Below, in pieces: positions 17,216 to 24,987 of a DNA stretch of 64,000 bases (the stretch's first letter is position 1; each line of letters starts with the position of its first letter). The notes below the pieces were generated by a model. The model had not been told where the DNA came from. It saw only the letters and a program-made list of their open reading frames with translations, and searched no databases. The stretch spans positions 1 to 64,000 of the forward strand of contig PKEA01000016.1 of assembly GCA_002862805.1 (NCBI GenBank), written 5' to 3'. The stretch comes from Flavobacteriaceae bacterium (GTDB lineage: Bacteria > Bacteroidota > Bacteroidia > Flavobacteriales > Flavobacteriaceae). Both the position numbers and the translations under genes were made by a program.

Positions 17216-19330
17216 ATGGAGATTTACGTAATTAAGAGAAATGGAGCTTACAAACCTTTTGAGAGCTATAAAATCAAAGACGCTATTGAAAAAAGTTTTA
17301 AAAGCGTAACAGTACCATTTGATGATAGTGTTTATACAATTGTTTTAGATTTTTTAGAACAAAAGGAAGTTTGGTCAGTTGAAGAAATTCAAGATGTCAT
17401 TGAAAAAACACTCTTTGAGAAAGATTATTTTTCGGTTATGCGTTCTTTTATGTTATTTAGACATACAAGAAAGTTGCAACGCGAACATATTGAAGGTTTA
17501 AATGATGATACAACTTACGTTGATAGTACACAAACCATAGAAGAATATATCTTACAAACCGATTGGCGTATTAATGCCAATGCCAATACATCCTATTCAA
17601 ATGCTGGATTGGTTAACAATGTTGCTGGTAAAATTATAGCCAATTATTGGTTAGATAAAATCTACTCCAAAGAAGAAGGATATGCACATAGAAATGGCGA
17701 CCTTCATATTCACGATTTAGACTGTTTAACAGGATATTGTGCCGGTTGGAGTTTACGTGTGTTGCTTAATGAGGGATTTAATGGTGTAAGAGGACGAGTT
17801 GAAAGTAAACCACCATCCCATTTTAGAGAAGCCTTGGGTCAAATGGCAAATTTTCTTGGAATTTTGCAAAGCGAATGGGCAGGAGCACAAGCTTTCAGTT
17901 CGTTTGATACTTATCTAGCTCCTTATGTGTTTAAAGATGATTTAGCTTTTGATGATGTTTTAAAAGCCGTTCGAAGTTTTGTTTACAACTTGAATGTTCC
18001 TGCACGTTGGGGACAATCACCATTTACGAACATTACTTTAGACTGGGTTGTTCCTGATGATTTAAAAGTGCAAGTTCCTACTAAAAATGATATTCATTTA
18101 TTTAGAGGAATTGAAAATGAAAAAATGCTTGAAAGAGCAAAAAGTAGAGGTGTTTCTAATTTAGAAGAAATGCGTTACGAACATTTTCAAAAAGAAATGA
18201 ACCTAATCAATAAAGCTTATTATACTGTAATGACTGAAGGTGACACAAATGGGCAACCGTTTACTTTTCCTATTCCTACAGTAAATATTACCGAAGATTT
18301 TGATTGGGATGGAGAAAATACCGATTTACTTTTCGAAAATACAGCAAAAATAGGGTCTTCCTATTTCCAGAATTTCATAGGAAGTCAATATATTTTAGAT
18401 GAAAACGGAAATAAAATTGAAAATGAAGAAGCTTATAAGCCTAATGCAGTTAGAAGTATGTGCTGTCGTTTGCAACTCGATTTACGTGAATTATTAAAAC
18501 GTGGAAACGGACTTTTCGGAAGTGCAGAAATGACAGGAAGTATTGGCGTTGTTACAATTAACATGGCTCGTTTAGGTTATGTATATGCAAATGATAAAGA
18601 AGCATTATACGAACAATTAGACAAATTACTAACCAATGCAAAATCTACTTTAGAGAAAAAAAGAGTCTTTATTCAAGAAATGTATGATAGAGGATTGTTT
18701 CCATATACCAAAAGATATTTACCGCATTTTAGAAACCATTTTTCTACAATTGGAGTTAACGGAATGAACGAAATGGTTCGTAATTACACGAATGATAAAG
18801 AAGATTTAACTTCTACATTTGGACACGAATTCTCGATTGAAATTTTGGATTATATTCGAAATAAAATGAAAGAATATCAAGAAGAAACAGGTAATCTATT
18901 TAATTTAGAAGCAACACCTGCGGAAGGAACAACCTATCGTTTTGCTAAAGAAGATTTAAAACGTTACCCATCAATTCTTCAAGCTGGAATAGATGAAAAT
19001 GTATATTACACTAACAGTTCTCAAATTCCAGTTGATTTTACACAAGATCCATTTGAAGCTTTGATGTTACAAGATGAATTACAATGCAAATACACTGGTG
19101 GAACAGTTTTACATTTATACATGAATGAAAGAATTAGTTCTCCTGAAGCTTGTAAAAACTTTGTAAAAACGGTGCTTTCCAATTTTAGATTGCCTTATAT
19201 AACAGTTACACCCGTTTTTAGTGTTTGTCCAATTCACGGTTATTTGAATGGCGAACATGAATATTGCCCAAAATGTGATGAAAACTTAATAGAAAACCAT
19301 AAATCCAAACCTCATGAACACAAAAAATAA
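17216..19330 (+). CDS. nrdD: Anaerobic ribonucleoside-triphosphate reductase, catalytic part without glycyl-radical tail
   Basis: 704 residues. N-terminal ATP-cone (YVIKRNGAYKPFESYKIKDA), then the NrdD barrel with GDLHIHDLDCLTGYCAGW, GQPFTFPIPTVNIT, RSMCCRLQLDL, and a Zn-site region CPIHGYLNGEHEYCPKC near the end. It makes dNTPs without oxygen. The usual C-terminal glycyl-radical stretch (RVxGYxRP) is missing: the frame stops at 19330 and that stretch is encoded in the +1 frame by the next small ORF, which starts 17 bp before this stop. The product therefore has to work with a separate radical subunit or be extended by frameshifting. Confidence 0.93.
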   Translation: MEIYVIKRNGAYKPFESYKIKDAIEKSFKSVTVPFDDSVYTIVLDFLEQKEVWSVEEIQDVIEKTLFEKDYFSVMRSFMLFRHTRKLQREHIEGLNDDTTYVDSTQTIEEYILQTDWRINANANTSYSNAGLVNNVAGKIIANYWLDKIYSKEEGYAHRNGDLHIHDLDCLTGYCAGWSLRVLLNEGFNGVRGRVESKPPSHFREALGQMANFLGILQSEWAGAQAFSSFDTYLAPYVFKDDLAFDDVLKAVRSFVYNLNVPARWGQSPFTNITLDWVVPDDLKVQVPTKNDIHLFRGIENEKMLERAKSRGVSNLEEMRYEHFQKEMNLINKAYYTVMTEGDTNGQPFTFPIPTVNITEDFDWDGENTDLLFENTAKIGSSYFQNFIGSQYILDENGNKIENEEAYKPNAVRSMCCRLQLDLRELLKRGNGLFGSAEMTGSIGVVTINMARLGYVYANDKEALYEQLDKLLTNAKSTLEKKRVFIQEMYDRGLFPYTKRYLPHFRNHFSTIGVNGMNEMVRNYTNDKEDLTSTFGHEFSIEILDYIRNKMKEYQEETGNLFNLEATPAEGTTYRFAKEDLKRYPSILQAGIDENVYYTNSSQIPVDFTQDPFEALMLQDELQCKYTGGTVLHLYMNERISSPEACKNFVKTVLSNFRLPYITVTPVFSVCPIHGYLNGEHEYCPKCDENLIENHKSKPHEHKK

Positions 19331-19478
19331 CGAAGTACTAGAACAGAATCAAGAATTAAGAACTAAATGCTTAGTTTATACAAGAGTAATGGGTTATCAT
19401 AGACCTGTTGAGAGCTTTAATATTGGTAAAAAAGGAGAGCACAAACAACGAGTTCACTTTAAAGAAAACGTGTGTTAG
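19314..19478 (+). CDS. Separate glycyl-radical domain of anaerobic ribonucleotide reductase
   Basis: 54 residues from ATG 19314, in the +1 frame relative to nrdD and overlapping it by 17 bp. It contains CLVYTRVMGYHRPVESFNIG, the conserved glycyl-radical loop of NrdD proteins (Gly in RVMGY), followed by KKGEHKQR. It overlaps the GTG start of nrdG by 7 bp. It completes the NrdD fold that the 704-residue ORF lacks. Either it is made as a free subunit, as with YfiD for pyruvate formate-lyase, or it is joined by +1 frameshifting at CAC AAA AAA TAA. A sequencing error is less likely because the ORF has its own ATG. Confidence 0.8.
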   Translation: MNTKNNEVLEQNQELRTKCLVYTRVMGYHRPVESFNIGKKGEHKQRVHFKENVC

Positions 19479-20149
19479 CTAAACCAATTTCTTATATAAC
19501 ACCTTTTACACTTTTAGATTATCCTCATAAATCAGCTTGCATACTTTGGTATGTAGGCTGTAATATGAGATGTTTGTATTGTTATAATCCTGAAATTGTT
19601 TTAGGTAAAGGAACTATTTCATTTGTTGAAGTGAAACAATTTCTCCATAAAAGAAAAGGATTGCTCGATGCTGTTGTTTTTAGTGGTGGTGAATGCTTAA
19701 TTCATAAAAACATTGTCGAACATATAAGAGAGTTAAAAGAATTAGGATTCAAAATAAAAGTGGATACTAATGGTTCAAAACCTTTTGTTTTAAAACAATT
19801 ATTACAAGAAAATTTGCTTGATTATGTCGCTTTAGATTTTAAATCGGTACCCAAAAAATTTGAAAACATCACAAAATCTAATTTATTTAAACCATTTGAA
19901 GAATCTTTTAGACTATTATTGGATAGTACTATTGATTTTGAAATAAGAACTACATATCATTCCGATTTAATTTCAGTTGAAGAAATAAATGAAATGATTG
20001 CCTATCTAACAACGAATCGTTACACAGGCAATTATTATATTCAACAGTTTAAAAATGATGTAAAAACTCTGGGAGACATACCTAATTCTTATTTTAAATT
20101 AAGTGGAAAATTGAAAAACTCAACTTCAATTCCAGTTATTTTTAGATAG
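19472..20149 (+). CDS. nrdG: Anaerobic ribonucleotide reductase activase (radical SAM)
   Basis: 225 residues from a GTG start that overlaps the glycyl-radical ORF. Radical SAM cluster motif C-x3-C-x2-C in GCNMRCLYCYNP (about 30-40), SAM-binding VVFSGGECL and DTNGSKP. It makes the glycyl radical on NrdD. The order ric-nrdD-radical domain-nrdG makes one transcript under the motif A promoter. The stop overlaps the convergent 605-residue gene by 8 bp. Confidence 0.92.
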   Translation: MLAKPISYITPFTLLDYPHKSACILWYVGCNMRCLYCYNPEIVLGKGTISFVEVKQFLHKRKGLLDAVVFSGGECLIHKNIVEHIRELKELGFKIKVDTNGSKPFVLKQLLQENLLDYVALDFKSVPKKFENITKSNLFKPFEESFRLLLDSTIDFEIRTTYHSDLISVEEINEMIAYLTTNRYTGNYYIQQFKNDVKTLGDIPNSYFKLSGKLKNSTSIPVIFR

Positions 20150-21959
20150 TTTTTAATTCAACTCCAAATTCAATATTATTAATTTCTGTTTTATAGTCTT
20201 CTAATTTTTTTAGAATAATTGATTTTTCAGTATTAAAAAAAGTAGCGTTTAAGAACATAGTTTTGTAAAAACTTATTCCTTCATTAATATTATTTCGAAA
20301 CGAATTCCATTTTTTTAACTGATTAGCAGAAACTTCATCTGTAAAAGTATTTATCTCATTTTTAAAATAATCCACATACATTTTTAGCTCTTTAATAAAT
20401 AAATTTGGTCTGTCAGTTTCAAACATTACGTTTGTATTTCCATAAATATGTTGCATCATTTCTTTTAAAGAAACTTCTTTATCAAAATAAGCAAGATTTG
20501 GACCAGGACAAATAACAATACCTTGTTGTTGTCCTTTTATAGGAATGTTATTTTCTAAATAAGAAGCATTAGCTAATCCAACGCAAAGGCAAGATTTTTC
20601 GGTAATTTTTTCATATTTTGAATTAAATTCCGAAGAAGAAATTTCCTCTTTTTGAGCTTCTAATTTTTCTATTTCTAAATCTTGATATTTTTTTGAAGCC
20701 GTACAAGTTCCTTTTTTATCATAAGTCTTACTTAAAGCTAAAAACTTTTTAGGACAAGAACTTCCTGCTTTATTATCATTAATTCTTTTTTGTTTCCAAA
20801 AATCATTTGAAACTCCTTTAAGTGAATTAAAAGGAACTCCAAGTGGCGAAATATTACTCAAATAAAAGTCGTTTTCTTTTGCATTTGCTAATAATTTTCG
20901 AGTTTCTATATCAACCGAAGTTGCTTCAGGAACTAAAAGAAACGGAGAACCCCAACCAATAGAATCCAATTGAAATTCTTCTAATAAAAAGGTATGTTCT
21001 TCAGCAGTTCCAACACCACCTTGAGCTGTAATTTTTATGGGTAATGGTTCTTTTGGTGTTGGTAAGTTTTTTATTTCCAATGCTTTAGTCATTAAACCGA
21101 ATGTAGATTCAATTAAAGCGACTTTTTTATCTTTAAACTCTTGTAAAATAGGACCTAATAAAAAGCCATCTGTTGCAAAAGCATGACCACCACAATTTAA
21201 ACCCGATTCAATTCGATATTCAGAAACCCAAAGTCCTTTTTTGGCTAAAAAATTTCCTTGAATTAAAGCTGAACGATAATCACTCACTTTTAGAATAATT
21301 TTCTTTTTTAGACAGGTATTTTCATCAGGAAAAAAATCAGAAAAATTTTCAAAATAGCTGTATAATCTCGGATTCATTCCAGCAGATAAAACTACAGAAG
21401 AATTAAGATTACTATTCGCAAACCCTCTTAAAGCAGCATGAGCATCGTTAAATTCAATAGGCAACTGAATATTACCCTCAAAGTTGTCTTTGTCTACTTT
21501 TGTCATAATATTGACATCTATTTCACCTAAAGAAATATTTTTTTCAATATAATTCACTAAATTATCTTTCATTGAAAATCCTTCTTCAACAAACTCTTGC
21601 AAGCCTTTTTTTAGATCAGATTTGTTAGGTAAAAGTGCAATGTAGTTTTCTAAAGCCGTTTTACTTTCTGTAATTTCGTGTTTAAATTTTTCGAATTTAT
21701 CGTTTACAATAGTATCCATCAAGTTTAAATAATGCGTAATTCTTTCGGCACGATAATCACTAATTTTTTGAGTGATTTCTTGATAAGGAATGCTGAACTT
21801 TTCGCTATAAAAAGCCCTCATTTTTTCGATTAAATCATCATCAGTAATCGATACTGTCGAAGAAATTCCATATTGAGCTACACGGATTGGGCTATCAATA
21901 GTGAACGCCAATCCCATAACTGGAATATGAAAAGTATGATTGTTTATTTTGTTAGACAT
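20142..21959 (-). CDS. Unknown 605-residue protein, flavin-barrel-like, downstream of norCB
   Basis: No signal peptide or membrane segment, so cytoplasmic. Residues 245-350 recall the FMN barrel of nitronate monooxygenase-like proteins: RIESGLNCGGHA (250-260), ITAQGGVGTAEEH (310-322), GWGSPFLLVPEA (335-346). The N-terminus (HIPVMGLAF...GISSTVSI) also fits a barrel start. A helical insert (about 60-145) and a long Cys-bearing C-terminal half (C402, C419, C457, C459, C484) are not part of that family. It starts 9 bp after norB, so it should be made with NO reductase. I infer a flavin enzyme, perhaps with a metal or Fe-S site, acting in nitrogen-oxide metabolism; the reaction is unknown. Confidence 0.7.
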   Translation of the reverse strand: MSNKINNHTFHIPVMGLAFTIDSPIRVAQYGISSTVSITDDDLIEKMRAFYSEKFSIPYQEITQKISDYRAERITHYLNLMDTIVNDKFEKFKHEITESKTALENYIALLPNKSDLKKGLQEFVEEGFSMKDNLVNYIEKNISLGEIDVNIMTKVDKDNFEGNIQLPIEFNDAHAALRGFANSNLNSSVVLSAGMNPRLYSYFENFSDFFPDENTCLKKKIILKVSDYRSALIQGNFLAKKGLWVSEYRIESGLNCGGHAFATDGFLLGPILQEFKDKKVALIESTFGLMTKALEIKNLPTPKEPLPIKITAQGGVGTAEEHTFLLEEFQLDSIGWGSPFLLVPEATSVDIETRKLLANAKENDFYLSNISPLGVPFNSLKGVSNDFWKQKRINDNKAGSSCPKKFLALSKTYDKKGTCTASKKYQDLEIEKLEAQKEEISSSEFNSKYEKITEKSCLCVGLANASYLENNIPIKGQQQGIVICPGPNLAYFDKEVSLKEMMQHIYGNTNVMFETDRPNLFIKELKMYVDYFKNEINTFTDEVSANQLKKWNSFRNNINEGISFYKTMFLNATFFNTEKSIILKKLEDYKTEINNIEFGVELKTI

Positions 21960-21968
21960 ATATTTTTT

Positions 21969-23303
21969 TTAAATTGTTTTCGTTTGTTTTCGTTGGTATG
22001 TTTTAATTAAATTATAGATAATTATTCCTAATCCTGCGATAATTCCAATTCCAAAAAACACAAAACTAATGTGCAAAACATGCTGTGATTCTTGAAATTT
22101 GCTAAATGTTTCGTTTGAATTTCCAAACAACCAAATGCTTTTTTTTAATCCCATTATTAAAAGTGTTATCCAGAATAGAATAAACGAAATATGAAAAAGT
22201 TGTATTCCTTTTTTAAGCTTTTTTATAGTGGCTTCTGAAAATGAAAATTCAGTATTAAATATATAAGTTATTGATGAAAATAATATTAAAGTATTTATTC
22301 CAATAGTTGTTCCCATTGAATGTGCTACTGTAATATGAGTTCCATGAGTAAATAAATTGATTGATGGAATTGATATTAATAGAGCCAAAATTATATTAAG
22401 AAACACCCATAAATCAGCTAAAATCATGAATTTATAAGCAATTGAAAATTTTGTTTTTTTCTCTTGAGACAGATTTTTTTTCCAATCGTATATAATTGAA
22501 AATAATATAATCCATTCGGTCATACTAATTATGTAAGCAAAATATCGAATCCATGAAGCTGTGGGAACCATATAAATATGATGAGCCCAACCAAACATTA
22601 AATTAGTTAGTCCCAAAAAGTAAAAAAAGAATGCTTTTTTAGAAGTTGCGTAACTATTTTCGCCACTTATTTTTTCCATTACAAAAAGTGCAGTTCCGTA
22701 TACCAGCATATTCCAAGAACCAACATAAGAACCACCAGATTTCCATTGGATGGCAATGTTTTGAATGAAATTGTCTCTAAAATAGGGTAGTATCCATAAA
22801 TGAGCTTCGGTAAAATGAAAAATCATCAATATAATTCCGGTTGACCACATGTAGTAATATACAGGCCAACTTTTAAACGTTGAACGCATTGATTTAAAAT
22901 AATTTATGCCAAATAAAATCCAACCTAAAACTATTGGAAAATAAAAATAACTCGGAAATTCTAAATATTCTTTACCTGCAAAATTTTTAGACGCATATGA
23001 AAATGCAATGCCAATTCCGGTTAAAATGAATAGCCAGAAATGCCATTTTATAAGCTTATAATTATAGAATTTTATGGATGAATTTGTAGTGATATAGTAA
23101 TAAATACCACCAACAGCAGCTAATAAAATCCAAGAAACCACAAATAAAGTATGTAAAGGACGAACAGCATTAAAAGGCAGTGTTTCTTTTATAAAATCTG
23201 GAATAATATATTGAAAACCTGCTAGTAAGCCGAAATTCATTCCTAAAAACAAAGAAATTAAGGCTATGATTATAAAATAAAAAAAATACTTATTTTTTGC
23301 CAT
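21969..23303 (-). CDS. norB: Divergent nitric oxide reductase large subunit (NorB-like heme-copper protein)
   Basis: 444 residues and about 12 helices. Low-spin heme ligand H51 in RPLHTLFVVSW, the HH pair in GWAHHIYMVP (H241, H242) and H328 in HGTHITVAHSMG place it in the heme-copper superfamily. It overlaps norC by 14 bp, which supports cytochrome-c-linked NO reduction to N2O. But aligned on its QW...HH spacing against CcoN and NorB, the helix VI metal-ligand His falls on G191 (IQWKSGGSY), the helix VI Glu residues are absent, and the second low-spin heme His falls on M330. So it is not a standard cNOR and may belong to one of the newer NOR families. The substrate is inferred. Confidence 0.8.
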   Translation of the reverse strand: MAKNKYFFYFIIIALISLFLGMNFGLLAGFQYIIPDFIKETLPFNAVRPLHTLFVVSWILLAAVGGIYYYITTNSSIKFYNYKLIKWHFWLFILTGIGIAFSYASKNFAGKEYLEFPSYFYFPIVLGWILFGINYFKSMRSTFKSWPVYYYMWSTGIILMIFHFTEAHLWILPYFRDNFIQNIAIQWKSGGSYVGSWNMLVYGTALFVMEKISGENSYATSKKAFFFYFLGLTNLMFGWAHHIYMVPTASWIRYFAYIISMTEWIILFSIIYDWKKNLSQEKKTKFSIAYKFMILADLWVFLNIILALLISIPSINLFTHGTHITVAHSMGTTIGINTLILFSSITYIFNTEFSFSEATIKKLKKGIQLFHISFILFWITLLIMGLKKSIWLFGNSNETFSKFQESQHVLHISFVFFGIGIIAGLGIIIYNLIKTYQRKQTKTI

Positions 23304-23733
23304 CTTCTAAAGTCTTATTTTTTATGATTACCCAGCCATCCTTATTAATTGTAGCATTTACATCTGGATAATAACCTGTTTGATCAATTTCTTTAAAAAA
23401 CTGGACTAATAAATCTTTTTCATCTTCCGAAAAATTGAATTTTGGCATTGAATTTATGCCACTATTTACAATGGTTTTTATGTATTCTTCTCCTTTTCCT
23501 TCTCTAGAGTATACATTAGTAATGTCGGGACCAAGGTAGCCGCCCAGACCATATATTTGATGGCATGAATTGCAGTTGTTTTTAAGCCAAATATTTTCAC
23601 CTTTTATTGCGTTTTGTGATAAATGAACAGTATTGTAAGCAGATTTGGAAGTGTAAAGGATGTAGTTGTAAATAGAGAATACTCCAATTAATACAGAAAG
23701 AATAATAATAATGTATTTTGAATGATTATACAT
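23290..23733 (-). CDS. norC: Nitric oxide reductase cytochrome c subunit
   Basis: 147 residues with one N-terminal membrane helix (about 7-26), a WLKNNCNSCHQIYGLGGYLGPD block (CNSCH heme motif, about residues 54-58) and a distal Met in SMPKFNFS. This is the normal NorC layout and size. It passes electrons from periplasmic cytochromes to NorB, whose gene overlaps it. Second gene of the operon that starts with the OsmC-family gene. Confidence 0.93.
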   Translation of the reverse strand: MYNHSKYIIIILSVLIGVFSIYNYILYTSKSAYNTVHLSQNAIKGENIWLKNNCNSCHQIYGLGGYLGPDITNVYSREGKGEEYIKTIVNSGINSMPKFNFSEDEKDLLVQFFKEIDQTGYYPDVNATINKDGWVIIKNKTLEDGKK

Positions 23734-23741
23734 TGTTAAAC

Positions 23742-24179
23742 CTAATTTTCTACATTTATTATTGCCCTTAGCTCAACTTCACTTTTAATAGAATTTGAAA
23801 TTAAACAAGCAGCTTCAGATTTATCTAAAATGCGTTGTGCTTTTTCTATTTTATCTTGATTGTCTATTATCAATTCGGGTGAAAGTATGATTTTAGTCAT
23901 TAAATACTTACCATCAATTTTTTCTAAAATTCCTTGAGAATTGCATTTGAACGAAATAAAATCAAATTTAGAATATTCTGCAATGGCTAAAAAAGTTGTC
24001 ATAAAACAACTTACAACAGATGCTGTAAATAAATGTTCTGGTGACCAAATATTTGGCATTCCTTTGTCAAATTCTGGTGGAGTTGCAACTTCAATGTTGA
24101 TTGGTAATTCTGGAGATGACATTGTTCCTTTTCTGTCACTATTCCATTCTAAATTTACATTGTAAACGTGATTTTCCAT
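23742..24179 (-). CDS. OsmC/Ohr-family protein
   Basis: 145 residues. PEHLFTASVVSCFMTTF (Cys about 58) and SEAACLISNSIKSE (Cys about 125) are the two Cys-bearing helices of OsmC-family thiol peroxidases; the Ohr/OsmC pair reduces organic hydroperoxides. It is the first gene of the osmC-norC-norB-605aa transcript, 8 bp before norC, so the product may guard against peroxynitrite or S-nitrosothiols made during NO turnover. That substrate is inference. Confidence 0.88.
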   Translation of the reverse strand: MENHVYNVNLEWNSDRKGTMSSPELPINIEVATPPEFDKGMPNIWSPEHLFTASVVSCFMTTFLAIAEYSKFDFISFKCNSQGILEKIDGKYLMTKIILSPELIIDNQDKIEKAQRILDKSEAACLISNSIKSEVELRAIINVEN

Positions 24180-24232
24180 TTGTATAAAAATTTAAATGAT
24201 TTACAAATTGAATGATAATTAAGTGTTTAAAT

Positions 24233-24248
24233 TATGACTTAAATCATA
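24233..24248 (-). promoter_or_regulatory. Motif A operator of osmC-norCB
   Basis: TATGACTTAAATCATA. Its centre (24240.5) is 36.5 bp from the last G of the minus-strand box TCAATTTG (24204-24211) and 61.5 bp upstream of the osmC-like start codon. Confidence 0.7.
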
Positions 24249-24270
24249 TTTTATTTTTTCATGTTAAAAT

Positions 24271-24307
24271 AAAAAAAAGCATAGGTTACGATAGCCTATG
24301 CTTTTTT
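24271..24307 (-). terminator. Terminator after the fasciclin gene
   Basis: GCATAGG pairs with CCTATGC (24279-24301), with an A-run before and T-run after. On the minus strand it ends the fasciclin transcript before the osmC promoter. Confidence 0.75.
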
Positions 24308-24345
24308 CAATTAAAAAAGAACAATTTTGAATTAATAATTATCTT

Positions 24346-24903
24346 TTATTTTGGTAATAAAACGTCACCAATTACGTGAATTATTCCGTTTGATGTTGGT
24401 ATTGAAGCTACAATTTCTGAACCGTTTACTAAAGTTTTTTCACCCTCTTTAGTGATTTTTACTTTTCCACCATAAACCATATCAAATTCTTGTCCATCTT
24501 GCATATATTCAGCTTTAAGAATTCCAACGTACGTATGGTAACCTAAAACATTTTCTAAGTCACCTTTTTTCTCTGGTTTTAATAATCCTTCTACTGTTCC
24601 AGCTGGTAATTTTTCAAAAGCAGCGTTTGTTGGAGCAAAAACGGTGAATGGTCCAGCATTACTTAACGAAGTTACTAGGCCTGCAGCTTTTACAGCTGTA
24701 ACTAAAGTTGTGTGATCTTCACTTCCAGAAGCCACCTGAACAATGTTTGGATTAGAAACATCATCTTGAACACCTTCTTGTCCAACGCTTAAATCAACAG
24801 AATTTTCTGAAGCCGTAGCTTCTTGTGGAGTTTCATTATTTTCTTTGCAACTTCCTAAAAAGAATAAAGAAGCAATGGCTAAAAATGAGATTGTTTTTTT
24901 CAT
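24346..24903 (-). CDS. Fasciclin-domain lipoprotein
   Basis: 185 residues: lipobox FFLGSC (C19), an acidic linker, and one FAS1 domain (DHTTLVTAVKAAGLVTSLSN, GPFTVFAPTNAAFEKLP, VLGYHTYVG, SNGIIHVIGDVLLP). FAS1 domains mostly act in adhesion, and in some periplasmic proteins in heme or metal binding. It is a single-gene transcript with its own terminator and a motif A operator placed like those of nos and nor genes, so it is likely made under denitrifying conditions. Its job there is unknown. Confidence 0.88.
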   Translation of the reverse strand: MKKTISFLAIASLFFLGSCKENNETPQEATASENSVDLSVGQEGVQDDVSNPNIVQVASGSEDHTTLVTAVKAAGLVTSLSNAGPFTVFAPTNAAFEKLPAGTVEGLLKPEKKGDLENVLGYHTYVGILKAEYMQDGQEFDMVYGGKVKITKEGEKTLVNGSEIVASIPTSNGIIHVIGDVLLPK

Positions 24904-24958
24904 AATGGTTGTACTTTAATATTATACTACAAAGTACCAACATTACTAGATTAAATTT

Positions 24959-24974
24959 TATGAGTCAAATCATA
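24959..24974 (-). promoter_or_regulatory. Motif A operator of the fasciclin gene
   Basis: TATGAGTCAAATCATA. The centre (24966.5) is 36.5 bp from the last G of the minus-strand box GTACTTTG (24930-24937). Confidence 0.65.
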
Positions 24975-24987
24975 AAACTATGTTTTT

